Origin: Stenotrophomonas bentonitica
Lineage (GTDB): Bacteria > Pseudomonadota > Gammaproteobacteria > Xanthomonadales > Xanthomonadaceae
Assembly (NCBI RefSeq): GCF_013185915.1
Contig: NZ_JAAZUH010000005.1
Coordinates: 24,200-88,199, forward strand
DNA: 64,000 nt
Direction of reading: 5' to 3'
The translations under genes were made by a program, and so were the position numbers. The notes under the pieces are model-generated. The model made no database searches, was not told the origin of the DNA, and saw only the letters and a program-made list of their open reading frames with translations. Below are positions 37,559 to 45,831 of this stretch, one piece after another. How positions within the stretch are numbered: the first letter of the stretch is position 1; every line of letters begins with the position of its first letter.

Positions 37559-37595
37559 CGGCTCATCCCTGGCTGAAACGGTATGCCTGCCCAGT

Positions 37596-37934
37596 CTAGG
37601 GCGAACCGGCGGCCGACTTCGATGCGGCTTTGGTCGCACGCTGGGCCAGCCAGCTGCCGCGCAGCAGCAGCGCGGCCACCATCACCCCCAGGAACGCACC
37701 GTAGGCATACAGCACCGCGAGCACCTGGCGCCAGATCGGGCCGGCGTCGCTCTGCACCACACCGATATGGTGGCCCCACAGCATGGCGGCAATGCTGAGC
37801 ACGAACGCCAGCACCAGCGCGGCGCTGTCGAACAGGCGCCGCGCGGTGTCGCGCGGCTGGCGGGGGAACATCCAGTACAACGTGCCCAGCAGGATGAACC
37901 AGGGCAGGAACAACACCAACGACAACCAGGCCAT
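37596..37934 (-). CDS. Small hypothetical membrane protein, 112 aa
   Basis: Three membrane helices are visible (about residues 3-22, 38-57 and 70-92) with a basic tail (RATKAASKSAAGSP). No family is recognised. It sits between trpS and the MBL gene on the same strand, separated from trpS by a REP element. It may be transcribed with the MBL gene, whose start lies 37 bases after its stop. Confidence 0.72.
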   Translation of the reverse strand: MAWLSLVLFLPWFILLGTLYWMFPRQPRDTARRLFDSAALVLAFVLSIAAMLWGHHIGVVQSDAGPIWRQVLAVLYAYGAFLGVMVAALLLRGSWLAQRATKAASKSAAGSP

Positions 37935-37953
37935 CGTGTTTCCTCCGTTGACG

Positions 37954-37981
37954 ATTCCATCGACCAGCGGTCGATGGCTAC
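37954..37981 (-). repeat. GTAG-headed REP, second sequence type
   Basis: On the minus strand GTAG precedes a hairpin with arms CCATCGACC / GGTCGATGG and a GCT loop. The head and layout match the other REPs here but the arm sequence differs, as in SMAG subfamilies. It lies just after the trpS stop. Confidence 0.75.
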
Positions 37982-37994
37982 CGCACGCGCCGCA

Positions 37995-39293
37995 TCAGGC
38001 GGCCTGGTCGCGCAGCTCCTGCAGCGCGGCCAGCACCACGTCTACTTCCGCTTCCAGCTTGAACAGCTCGCTCTGCAGCTGGTCGCCCTGCTCGGCCTGC
38101 TTGAGCACGCCGATCAGCTGGCCCGCATCGCGCGGGGAATCGAAGGCTTCGCTCTGGATCAGCAGCGTGCCGTCGCCGGCCTGCAGCTTGAAGTAGAAGC
38201 GGCCGTCCTTTTCGCGGTACTGCTTGAACAGCGGCGGTGCAGCGCGCGCCACGCCACCGTCTTCCGCGGCGATGCTGCCGGCAGTGGATAGGTCGCGCAG
38301 GCCCACGGCGTGGCGCAGCTCCTTCAGCAGCGGAATGGCGTACTGCTCGCGCAGCTGCTGGCCGCGACGACGCAGCAGCGCTTCGATCTTCTCCGGCTCG
38401 GCCATCAGCGCGTCGTAGCGCTCGCGCAGCGGGGTCAGTTCGGCGTCGATGCGCTCGAACAGCTGCTGCTTGGCGTCGCCCCAGCTGATGCCGTCGGCGA
38501 AGGCCTGGGCGAACGCCGCAGTCTGCGCCGGGCTGGCGAAGGCCTGGTACATCTGGAACAGCGCCGAGCCTTCGGTGCTCTTGGGCTCGCCCGGTGCGCG
38601 CGAGTCGGTCAGGATGGAGAACACCAGCTTCTTCAGTTCCGCGCGCGGGGCGAACAGCGGAATGGTGTTGTGGTAGCTCTTGCTCATCTTGCGGCCGTCC
38701 AGGCCTGCCAGGGTGGCCACCTGCTCGTCGATCACCACCTCCGGCAGCGGGAAGTATTCCTTGCCGTACACGTGGTTGAAGCGCTGCGCGAAGTCGCGCG
38801 CCATTTCGATGTGCTGGATCTGGTCACGGCCCACCGGCACCTGGTTGGCCTTGAAGATCAGGATGTCGGCGGCCATCAGCACCGGGTACATGAACAGCCC
38901 CGCGCTGATGCCGGCGTCTTCGTCCAGCTGTTCTTCGCGGTTCTTGTCCACCGCCGCCTTGTAGGCATGGGCCCGGTTGAGGATGCCCTTGCTGGCGATG
39001 GCGGTGAGGAACCACATCAGCTCGGTGGTTTCCGGAATGTCGCTCTGCCGGTAGAACCAGACCTTGTCCGGGTCCAGCCCGCACGCCAGCCAGCTGGCGG
39101 CGATCTCCAGGGTCGAGCGCTGGGTCCGCTCCGGCTCCTGCGCCTTGATCAGGCTGTGCAGGTCGGCCAGGAAGAAGAAGCTCTCGATGTCCGAGGCGGC
39201 ACTGGCGGCAATGGCCGGGCGGATCGCGCCGACATAATTGCCCAGGTGGGGGGTGCCGGAGGGGGTGATACCGGTGAGAACGCGGGTGGTCAT
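37995..39293 (-). CDS. trpS: Tryptophanyl-tRNA synthetase with C-terminal extension
   Basis: The 432 aa class I synthetase has the HIGH-type loop PSGTPHLGNY at residues 11-20 and KMSKS at 202-206. Typical bacterial TrpS is about 330-350 aa, so this one has about 90 extra residues. The extension contains FYFKLQAGDGTLLIQSEAFD, which looks like a DUF1508/YegP-type strand pair, and ends in a predicted coiled-coil helix. It charges tRNA-Trp. The frame is open upstream but the ATG at 39293 gives the canonical MTTRVLTGITPSG start. Confidence 0.97.
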   Translation of the reverse strand: MTTRVLTGITPSGTPHLGNYVGAIRPAIAASAASDIESFFFLADLHSLIKAQEPERTQRSTLEIAASWLACGLDPDKVWFYRQSDIPETTELMWFLTAIASKGILNRAHAYKAAVDKNREEQLDEDAGISAGLFMYPVLMAADILIFKANQVPVGRDQIQHIEMARDFAQRFNHVYGKEYFPLPEVVIDEQVATLAGLDGRKMSKSYHNTIPLFAPRAELKKLVFSILTDSRAPGEPKSTEGSALFQMYQAFASPAQTAAFAQAFADGISWGDAKQQLFERIDAELTPLRERYDALMAEPEKIEALLRRRGQQLREQYAIPLLKELRHAVGLRDLSTAGSIAAEDGGVARAAPPLFKQYREKDGRFYFKLQAGDGTLLIQSEAFDSPRDAGQLIGVLKQAEQGDQLQSELFKLEAEVDVVLAALQELRDQAA

Positions 39294-39402
39294 GTGGGAA
39301 TCATTACAGGCAGTTGAACGCCCCCAGTTTACCTGCCCGCGCGCAACCCCGTTGGCCGGCCCGGCGCGTTGAAGGTCATACCCAACCGCGAAGGCCCCTG
39401 CC

Positions 39403-40227
39403 ATGAAACGCCTGACCCTGCCCCTGCTTGCCGTGCTGGCCCTGTGTGGCTTCAAACCCGCCGTTCCGCCGCGTGCCGACGCCGGTCCGGTCACCCTGAG
39501 CCTGGTCGACCGCGACCAGCAGCGGGAACTGCCCACCTGGCAGCACCGCGGCCAGCGCTGGGTGGCCGGCAGCCAGGGCACGCCGTATGCGGTGCGCCTG
39601 CGCAACAACAGCCCCGAGCGGGTGCTGGTGGTGCTGTCGGTGGACGGCCTGAACGTCATCAACGGCGAGGTGGCCTCTCCCGACCAGACCGGCTACGTGC
39701 TCGAGCCGTGGCAGAGCGCGGACATCACCGGCTGGCGCAAGTCGCAACGGGATGTGACGCAGTTCGTGTTCACCAGCCCCGGCAACAGTTACGCCGACCG
39801 TACCGGGCGCCCGGACAACATTGGCGTGATCGGCATCGCGGTGTTCAACGAGGCCCAGCGCTGGGTGCCACCTACCCCGCGCGCGCCGCCGGTGGCACGG
39901 GAAAAGAGCCGGGTGCAGGCGCAGGCATCGGCTGAAGCGGCCGCCGACAGCGCGATGCCCTCGGCCCGGGCCAGCGGCTCAGTGGCTGCTGCACCGGCGC
40001 CCGCGCTGGGCACTGGCCACGGCCAGCGCGAAGCGTCGTATTCGGGCAGCACCACCTTCGAACGCGCCAGCCGCCTGCCAGCGCAGCGCGTGGACATCCG
40101 CTATGACAGTGAGCGCAACCTGGTGGCGCGGGGCGTCATTCCGGCCCGCTACCGCGGCGGCGAGCGTGGCCCGCAGGCGTTTCCCAACAGCTTCGTGCCG
40201 GACCCGCCCGCCTACGGCTGGCGCTGA
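39403..40227 (+). CDS. Exported hypothetical protein, 274 aa
   Basis: After a signal peptide (MKRLTLPLLAVLALC) the first 130 residues form a compact domain with NNSPERVLVVLSVDGLNVING and VLEPWQSADITGWRKS, a pattern seen in uncharacterised proteobacterial proteins. An Ala-rich linker follows, then a short conserved-looking C-terminus (RVDIRYDSERNLVARGVIP). Envelope location is likely; function is unknown. It is divergent from trpS and ends before a hairpin that mainly serves csbD. Confidence 0.78.
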   Translation: MKRLTLPLLAVLALCGFKPAVPPRADAGPVTLSLVDRDQQRELPTWQHRGQRWVAGSQGTPYAVRLRNNSPERVLVVLSVDGLNVINGEVASPDQTGYVLEPWQSADITGWRKSQRDVTQFVFTSPGNSYADRTGRPDNIGVIGIAVFNEAQRWVPPTPRAPPVAREKSRVQAQASAEAAADSAMPSARASGSVAAAPAPALGTGHGQREASYSGSTTFERASRLPAQRVDIRYDSERNLVARGVIPARYRGGERGPQAFPNSFVPDPPAYGWR

Positions 40228-40246
40228 GCCGGACGGGTACGGACGC

Positions 40247-40274
40247 AAAAAAACGGGCCGCGATGCGGCCCGTT
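40247..40274 (-). terminator. Terminator of csbD-like gene
   Basis: 10-bp stem aacgggccgc / gcggcccgtt, loop GAT. On the minus strand it is followed by a T run (bases 40247-40253). It may also slow plus-strand transcription of the 39403-40227 gene. Confidence 0.88.
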
Positions 40275-40326
40275 CCGGTTTCATACCCTCGTCGCGGTAC
40301 TGCACCGCGCTGGCCCGCGCTGCGGG

Positions 40327-40548
40327 TCAGTGGAAATCCGGGTAATCCTTGCGCATGGAGGCTTCGAAGTCCTTGACCTCGCTTTCGGCGCGATCGCGCG
40401 CCCAGCCATAGCGCTCCTGCAGGCGGCCCGCCAGGTATTCGGCATTGCCTTCGGCCACCTTGAAATCGTCATCGGTCAGGTCGCCCCACTTTGCCTGCGC
40501 CTTACCCTTCAGCTGCGTCCACTTGCCGGAAATGATGTCTTTGTTCAT
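40327..40548 (-). CDS. CsbD family stress protein
   Basis: The 73 aa product starts [29 protein letters not shown], the CsbD consensus, and ends with the helical [17 protein letters not shown] region. CsbD-like proteins are small, hydrophilic and induced in general stress; molecular function is unknown. It has its own terminator. An entericidin gene lies 206 bases upstream on the same strand, with a terminator between them. Confidence 0.93.
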   Translation of the reverse strand: MNKDIISGKWTQLKGKAQAKWGDLTDDDFKVAEGNAEYLAGRLQERYGWARDRAESEVKDFEASMRKDYPDFH

Positions 40549-40683
40549 GGGTTCGCGTCCTGTAGTGCAACGGCAATGTCGCCGCAGAAACAGGATGCAA
40601 TAACGCGTGTTTTCAGGCGGTCAAGCGCGGATGAAGCGCACGCTCACTTCATTGAATGGAAGAAGCAGCGGCGGAAATCGCAC

Positions 40684-40713
40684 AAAAAAATGGCCGGGAA
40701 ATTCCCGGCCATT
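40684..40713 (-). terminator. Terminator of the entericidin gene
   Basis: 11-bp stem (40689-40699 with 40703-40713) with a 3-base loop, followed on the minus strand by seven T. It lies 40 bases after the entericidin stop. Confidence 0.9.
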
Positions 40714-40753
40714 CTTCGTTGCATGCCAGCACGGGGCTGGCTGCATCGCTGGA

Positions 40754-40891
40754 TCAGTTGCCCTTGGCGGCGTCTTCAACCGACTGCCCGGCCTTCTGCA
40801 CATCCTTGCCGGCGCCGGCAACGGTGTTGCAACCCGACAGCATGGCCAGCGAAACCATCGACAACAGCATCAGTGCAATAACACGCTTCAT
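40754..40891 (-). CDS. Entericidin A/B-type small lipoprotein
   Basis: A 45 aa frame starts MKRVIALMLLSMVSLAMLSG and has the lipobox L-S-G-C with Cys21. The mature peptide NTVAGAGKDVQKAGQSVED matches the EcnA/EcnB pattern (CNTVxGxGxDVxxxGxxIe). Entericidins are outer- or inner-membrane lipopeptides linked to stationary-phase lysis or stress. AGGAG lies seven bases before the ATG. No antidote partner gene is adjacent. Confidence 0.92.
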   Translation of the reverse strand: MKRVIALMLLSMVSLAMLSGCNTVAGAGKDVQKAGQSVEDAAKGN

Positions 40892-41062
40892 AGGGTTCTC
40901 CTGATTAGTTCAACGTCACTACCGAATTCCGGCCCCACCTGCCTCTGGCAGATCGCGGTGGCATTGCCCCCGCGTGATGTGCAATCTGGGGTCTGGCGCG
41001 TGCAATCGATGTGAACGCGGTGCGCGGCTGTTCAGCCACGCGCCGGGAACCGGCCGGGAAGG

Positions 41063-41986
41063 TCAGTCGCGCATCAGGGTGGACTTGCCGAACAGGCTCT
41101 CCACCAGGTCCACCGCCAGCGACCCGGTGGCGTTGTGGTCGTCCAGGATGGGGTTGAGTTCAACGATGTCCAGCGAGCCCATGCGGCCGGTGTCGGCGAT
41201 CATTTCCATCACCAGCTGCGCCTCGCGGTAGTTCACCCCGCCCGGCACCGTGGTGCCCACGCCGGGGGCGATGCTGGGGTCCAGGAAGTCCACGTCGAAG
41301 CTCACATGCAGGTGGGTGTTTTCATCCACGCCCTCCAGCGCCGCTTCCACCGCGCGCTTCATGCCGACTTCGTCGATGTAGCGCATGTCGTACACATCGA
41401 CCTTGTGCTGCTTGATCAGGCGCTTCTCTTCCTGGTCCACCGAGCGGATGCCGATCTGGCGTACCTGCTGCGGCGAGATCGCCGGGGCGTCGCCGCCCAG
41501 CCGGGTCAGCGCGTCCGGGCCCAGCCCGCACAGGCAGGCCACCGGCATGCCGTGCACGTTGCCCGAGGGGGTCACCTCGCTGGTATTGAAGTCCGAATGC
41601 GCATCCAGCCACAGCACGCGCAGGCTGCGGCCCTGCTCGCGGCACCAGCGCGCCACGGCGGTGATCGAGCCGATGCCCAGGCAGTGGTCGCCGCCGAGCA
41701 TGATCGGCAGGCGGCCGGCCTGCAGCTCGGCGTAGGTGGCGTCCATCAGCAGGCGGTTCCACTCCACCACTTCGTCCAGGTGGCGGTAGCCCTCGACCGG
41801 CAACGTCCACGGATTGCGCGGGCCCACCAGGTCGCCGCAATCGCGCACGTCCACGCCGCGCGCCTCCAGCGCTTCGACGAGGCCGGCGATGCGCAGGGCT
41901 TCCGGGCCCATGCTGGCGCCCCGGTGGCCGGCACCGATATCGGTCGGCACGCCGATCAGGGACACCGCAGGTTGACGCTTGCTCAT
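41063..41986 (-). CDS. rocF: Arginase
   Basis: The 307 aa ureohydrolase has all manganese ligands: His101 (GGDHCLG), Asp128, His130 and Asp132 (WLDAHSDFN), Asp231 and Asp233 (SFDVDFLDP). The wording GGDHCLGIGS and SGNVHGMPVA is that of arginase, which hydrolyses arginine to ornithine and urea, not agmatinase. GGAG lies 5 bases before the ATG at 41986. It is divergent from the roadblock/GTPase module, with a perfect dyad between them. Confidence 0.95.
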   Translation of the reverse strand: MSKRQPAVSLIGVPTDIGAGHRGASMGPEALRIAGLVEALEARGVDVRDCGDLVGPRNPWTLPVEGYRHLDEVVEWNRLLMDATYAELQAGRLPIMLGGDHCLGIGSITAVARWCREQGRSLRVLWLDAHSDFNTSEVTPSGNVHGMPVACLCGLGPDALTRLGGDAPAISPQQVRQIGIRSVDQEEKRLIKQHKVDVYDMRYIDEVGMKRAVEAALEGVDENTHLHVSFDVDFLDPSIAPGVGTTVPGGVNYREAQLVMEMIADTGRMGSLDIVELNPILDDHNATGSLAVDLVESLFGKSTLMRD

Positions 41987-42077
41987 GCTGACTCCACACA
42001 CACGGAAAATCAGACCAGTCTAGTGACGGTGCCGCCGAAACACGCGCGGCGGCGCAGCAGTCCGGCGTGAAAGCCTT

Positions 42078-42099
42078 ATGTGTCAATGGTTTGACACAT
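42078..42099. promoter_or_regulatory. Perfect 9-bp inverted repeat upstream of arginase and roadblock module
   Basis: ATGTGTCAA and TTGACACAT are separated by TGGT. Long perfect dyads in divergent promoter regions are usually repressor or activator sites. No regulator gene is adjacent, so the binding protein is unknown. Confidence 0.6.
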
Positions 42100-42237
42100 T
42101 GCAAAGGCGCGGGCGGTTCATCTTACGTTACCCGTTTTGGCGAAATTTACGTGCTACATTTCACACTTCTTCGCAGTACTGATTGACTAACCCGCAACGG
42201 GCTGGTCCGTCTTTCGTTTTGTCTCAGGGGGCAGTAC

Positions 42238-42690
42238 GTGCAGCGCAGCACCATCCACCAGATCGTCCGCAATGCCAGTGGCGAGAGCCAGCCGGCCCGG
42301 CAGTTGTATGACGTGGCCGCCATCGAACAGGTGTTCCAGCAGTCGCGCGAGCGCGAACGCGGGCTGAGCCTGCTGATGCTCTCCACCGCCGACGGCCGCG
42401 CCGTGGCCGAAGATTCCTCGCTGGGCGTGGACGGTCGCCGCCTGGCGGCGATGGCCAATTCGTTCCTGACCCTGGGCGAGACCGTGTCGCGCGAACTGGC
42501 GCTGAGCGATGCGGACTACGCCACCATCTGCACCAAGCTGGGCAACGTGGTGCTGATCCGCATCACCGCCGACAAGCCGCTGACCCTGACCGCCGTGGCC
42601 AGCCACGAGGTCAACATGGCCGTGCTGCTGTTCCATGCGCGCGAGTGCGCCAACCGTCTTGATGCCGTGCTGCGCGACCGCGCGGCCTGA
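42238..42690 (+). CDS. Roadblock/LC7-domain protein 1
   Basis: The 150 aa product has an N-terminal helix and a roadblock/longin-like fold: RERGLSLLMLSTADGRAVAED, then LAAMANSFLTLGETVSREL, then NVVLIRITADKPLTLTAVAS. Roadblock proteins pair with Ras-like GTPases (MglB with MglA, CvnB with CvnD) as regulators. GTG is the start, 251 bases from the arginase start. It is the first gene of a four-gene same-strand module ending in a GTPase. Confidence 0.86.
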   Translation: MQRSTIHQIVRNASGESQPARQLYDVAAIEQVFQQSRERERGLSLLMLSTADGRAVAEDSSLGVDGRRLAAMANSFLTLGETVSRELALSDADYATICTKLGNVVLIRITADKPLTLTAVASHEVNMAVLLFHARECANRLDAVLRDRAA

Positions 42691-42766
42691 GCCCCTCCGA
42701 TTTCGTTGTGCCCTTCCGGCAGGCCTTCGCCTGCCCCTCCCACTGCCTGAAGTAAAAAGGATTTAC

Positions 42767-43126
42767 GTGCCCAATCTCAATCTGGAAAAGCTCAATTCGC
42801 TCGCCGGTTTCGTCGGCGCCGCCCTGGTCGACGGTGACAGCGGCATGGCCCTGGCCATGGTCGGCGGCGGCAACATCAACCTGGAACTGGCTGCGGCCGG
42901 CAACACCGAAGTGGTGCGTGCCAAGCGTCGCGTGGCCGAGTCGCTGGGCCTGTCGGACACGCTGGAAGACCTGCTGATCACGCTGACCACGCAGTACCAC
43001 CTGATCCGTCCGCTGGAAAGCAACCCGCTGCTGTTCCTGTACGTGGTGATGGACCGCAGCAAGGCCAACCTGGCCATGTCGCGCCACGAACTGAAGGCCT
43101 TCGAAAAGACCCTGGACTTCAGCTGA
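42767..43126 (+). CDS. Roadblock/LC7-like protein 2
   Basis: The 119 aa product has GFVGAALVDGDSGMALAMV, then LEDLLITLTTQYHLIRPLES and LFLYVVMDRSKANLAMSRHEL, the same strand-helix order as a short roadblock fold. GTG start at 42767 has AAGG six bases before it, although the frame is open further upstream. Two roadblock proteins in one module could form hetero-oligomers on the GTPase. Function is inferred from context. Confidence 0.82.
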   Translation: MPNLNLEKLNSLAGFVGAALVDGDSGMALAMVGGGNINLELAAAGNTEVVRAKRRVAESLGLSDTLEDLLITLTTQYHLIRPLESNPLLFLYVVMDRSKANLAMSRHELKAFEKTLDFS

Positions 43127-43181
43127 TCGACGCTGCAACGGCCGCGCCGCGGCCGTTGCACCCGTTCTGCGCCACACCCCC

Positions 43182-44132
43182 ATGAATACCCCCACCCGTT
43201 CCTTCCGCATCGCCGCCGCAGGGCTGGACGTGCTGCACCAGACCCGCCTGAAGCTGGCCAGTTCGATGCTGCTCGCCGAGCGCATGGACGTGGTGCTGCA
43301 GCCGTGGTCCGCCGACAGCTGCGACCTGCTGGTGATTGGACTGGACCATGCCGATTCGGCGCGCGCGCTCAGCGAAGCGCACGCATTGAACGTGCCGGTC
43401 CTTTCCATCGCGCGCCGCTTTGCCGACCCGGCGCCTGGCCGCCTGCCGCACGGCGCCACCGTGCGCGCCATCAACGAACAACTGTCCAGCCTGCTGCTGG
43501 CCGCGCCCAGCGTGGAGCGCCCGGTGCAGGGCGTGCCGTTGCTGCTGCAGCTGGCGGCGGCCGGCGGCCCGGCATTGCACCTGCTGCAACGCGGCGGCAT
43601 CACCGTGCTGGTGGATACCGCAACGCGCAGCATCGCGCTGGCGCCGTCGACCACGTTGGCCGATGTCGTGGCGCAGCTGGATGACATCGCTTGGTCGGCC
43701 GAGGCGATCGATGCCTCCACCTTCCAGCACCAGTATGCGTATCGACTGCCGCAGCGGCATTCGTTCGAAACGCTGTATTTCTGCATTGCGCGCCATCGTC
43801 CGGAGCTTCTGGCGCCGGTGGCCGAGCACACCGCACTGAAGCTGCGCCATTGGCCCGACCTCACCGCAGAGGACGTGCCCGGCACCTGGCTGCTGGCCAT
43901 CGCCTGCCTGCATGCGCGGCCGTGGCAGGCGAATGCACTCGCCGCCGCTTGCCAGATCCCGCGCCACACGGTGCAATCCCTCTTCTGCGCTGCTGTTGCC
44001 AGTGGCCTCGCACTGAACCAGGAGCCTGCCGTGACACCTCCTTCCCGCCGCCGCGATGCCGGTGACTCACGCTTCTTCTCGTGGGTGGCGCGTCGTTTCG
44101 GACTGAACCTGTTCCAGGGGAATTCGGCATGA
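43182..44132 (+). CDS. Uncharacterised protein with possible C-terminal winged helix
   Basis: The 316 aa product has a Rossmann-like N-terminal part (DLLVIGLDHADSARALSEAH, VPVLSIARRF), a middle with no clear domain and a region at about 225-285 (TWLLAIACLHARPWQANALA, then QIPRHTVQSLFCAAVASGLA). That region has the helix-turn-helix-wing rhythm seen in CvnC/DUF742 proteins. Similarity is structural in feel, not established. The stop overlaps the GTPase start (ATGA), so the two are translationally coupled. A bridging role between roadblock proteins and the GTPase is inferred. Confidence 0.72.
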   Translation: MNTPTRSFRIAAAGLDVLHQTRLKLASSMLLAERMDVVLQPWSADSCDLLVIGLDHADSARALSEAHALNVPVLSIARRFADPAPGRLPHGATVRAINEQLSSLLLAAPSVERPVQGVPLLLQLAAAGGPALHLLQRGGITVLVDTATRSIALAPSTTLADVVAQLDDIAWSAEAIDASTFQHQYAYRLPQRHSFETLYFCIARHRPELLAPVAEHTALKLRHWPDLTAEDVPGTWLLAIACLHARPWQANALAAACQIPRHTVQSLFCAAVASGLALNQEPAVTPPSRRRDAGDSRFFSWVARRFGLNLFQGNSA

Positions 44133-44668
44133 GCCTGCCCGCCAACAAGCTGGTGTTCGTCGGCAGCATGGGCGCCGGCAAGACCACGGCGGTGCGTGCA
44201 ATCTCCGACGTGGAGCCGGTCAGCACCGAAATGCCGATGAGCGGCGATGCGATGGGCGACAAGGTGGAAACCACCGTTGCACTCGACTACAGCTCGATCG
44301 AACTGGACGACGGCGAACTGCTTCACGTGTACGGCGTGCCCGGCCAGCGCTACCTGGACTTCATGTGGCCGATGGTCTGCGAAGGCGCGCTCGGCGTGAT
44401 CGTGCTGGTCAGCGCTGCACACCCTGACCCGGTGGCTTCCACGGTGGAGCTGCTGCAGGAGTTCTCGCGTATCGCACCGGACGCAAGCCTGGCGGTGGGC
44501 GTGACCCGTACGGACGAACACCCCGCCCTGCTCATTCCCGAATTCCGCAATGCGCTGTTCGACGCCAGCCACCGGCTGCCGGTCATGCGCGTGGACGCGC
44601 GCTCGGCCACGCAGGTGACCTTCCTGGTGAAGTCGCTGCTGTCGTATCGGTACGCGGAAACGAAGTGA
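44129..44668 (+). CDS. Ras-like small GTPase (CvnD/Rup-type)
   Basis: The 179 aa product has P-loop GSMGAGKTT (12-20, Lys18), a switch region with VEPVSTEMPMSG and VETTVALDYSSIELDDG, G3 as VYGVPGQ (71-73 PGQ) and TRTD (126-129) in place of the usual NKxD/TKxD G4 motif. The wording VALDYSSI-L-DG-LLHVYGVPGQRYLDFMW is close to actinobacterial conservon D GTPases. It likely switches between GTP and GDP states under roadblock control. The weak G4 leaves nucleotide specificity open. Confidence 0.88.
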   Translation: MSLPANKLVFVGSMGAGKTTAVRAISDVEPVSTEMPMSGDAMGDKVETTVALDYSSIELDDGELLHVYGVPGQRYLDFMWPMVCEGALGVIVLVSAAHPDPVASTVELLQEFSRIAPDASLAVGVTRTDEHPALLIPEFRNALFDASHRLPVMRVDARSATQVTFLVKSLLSYRYAETK

Positions 44669-44791
44669 CGTTAGGCGTTGTCTATCAATTTCCGGCAAAC
44701 CATTGATTTAATTGAATGGTCAAACGTCCAATACGTGGTATGTTGAACCCAGATCTGACCGGCGGCCCGTCCGCCCAGTAGGATCTACCCC

Positions 44792-44818
44792 GGCACCGAA
44801 TGGTGCCCTTTTTCTTTT
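44792..44818 (+). terminator. Terminator of the roadblock/GTPase module
   Basis: ggcacc / ggtgcc stem with a GAAT loop and ctttttctttt tail. It lies 124 bases after the GTPase stop. Confidence 0.82.
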
Positions 44819-45576
44819 CTAAAGCCTGACGATCCCTTCCGGATTCTGAGCGCTGGCAGCCCTGCAGAGAATTGGGGCGAGGCGGTCGAAGTAGTGATTC
44901 CCCCTTTTCTACGCATGTAGCCGTTCGGAGCGAGCTGCTGATAGAGCAGGTATGCGCACAGGTCTGCGGACTGGATCATCAACGAGTGCCGCGAATCCCG
45001 ATAGATCGGGTCTTCCAGGACGCGTGCCAGCTCCAGCGATCTGTAACCACCCTGCTGATTTGGTACAGGGTTGTGGCGACGCATTCTTCGAAGCAGTTGC
45101 GTGAGCTTCTTCTGTGGATCGCCATCCGCGAAGACCATTCCGCGTTCCTGGGTCCCTGCAGGTCCGCGGAAGTTCTGGAACGCGATGGTGTTTTCGAAGC
45201 GCTGGATCAGCGCCTGCCATGCCTTCTCAAAGGGGTCGTATTCGGCCGGTTTCCCCTGTTTGTCCACCACGATGTGGATCAGATCCACTGCGGGGAGGCT
45301 GGCAAGTTGATCGGCATAGTGGCGAAGGATGGCCAGACGATCATGCTTGGCGATCCGCTTCAGATCTTCGGACCCCAGTCCGAATAGAGCTGCATGCACC
45401 TCTTCCCTGAGCTTCAACTCGAAGTGATCGCGGATGCGCAGTCGGAAGGCCACCAGCGCTTCCAGCGTGGCCCGCCAGGCCCGTTCGTGTACGACCACTC
45501 CTGCCAGCACGAAGTATCTGCTGGGTGAGTTCACCATGCCTGGATCGCCGCTCTCGTCGACGTACATCAAGTACAC
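44819..45576 (-). pseudogene. DUF3800 family protein gene, frameshifted
   Basis: From a GTG at 45576 the frame gives MYLMYVDESGDPG, the DUF3800 start with the conserved D-E-S-G-D of an RNase H-like fold. The match continues (SLMIQSADLCAYLLYQQL). At a run of five C on the plus strand (44900-44904) the frame changes. The uncorrected frame ends in non-family sequence and runs into the terminator. Adding one base restores NHYFDRLAPILCRAASAQNP and EGIVRL with stop at 44819, the expected family ending. DUF3800 genes occur in mobile and defence regions; function is not proven. It may be a true loss-of-function, a phase-variable tract or a sequencing error. Confidence 0.85.
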
Positions 45577-45716
45577 GCAGCTTCCCTGGTTCGCCCGTGG
45601 CGAACTGACGAATTGAACAGGGGAGTTTCGAGGACGCCCCCGGGAAGCGCCAATCGAAATTTCGCAGCACAATGACGAACGCCCAAAGGGCGCATCTATC
45701 GATAAGGCAAGGAAGA

Positions 45717-45792
45717 TGGTGCCGACACCCGGATTCGAACTGGGGACCTACCGCTTACAAGGCGGTTGCTCTACCAACTGAGCTATGCCGGC
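45717..45792 (-). tRNA. tRNA-Thr (TGT)
   Basis: A 76-base cloverleaf with encoded CCA. Acceptor GCCGGCA pairs with TGTCGGC (one G-U). D arm contains AGCTCAGTTGGTAGAGC, the T loop TTCGAAT, and the anticodon loop CTTGTAA gives TGT, decoding ACA. The DUF3800 gene lies just past its 3' end; no direct repeat of the tRNA end was found nearby. Confidence 0.97.
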
Positions 45793-45831
45793 AAAGGCAT
45801 CGCGGCGGCGTGGCCGGCGCGGAGGGCGATT

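Noticed and set aside
45717..45792. Possible att site at tRNA-Thr
   Set aside because: No second copy of the tRNA 3' end was seen nearby and no integrase gene is present; only a short TGGTGCC match at 44801.
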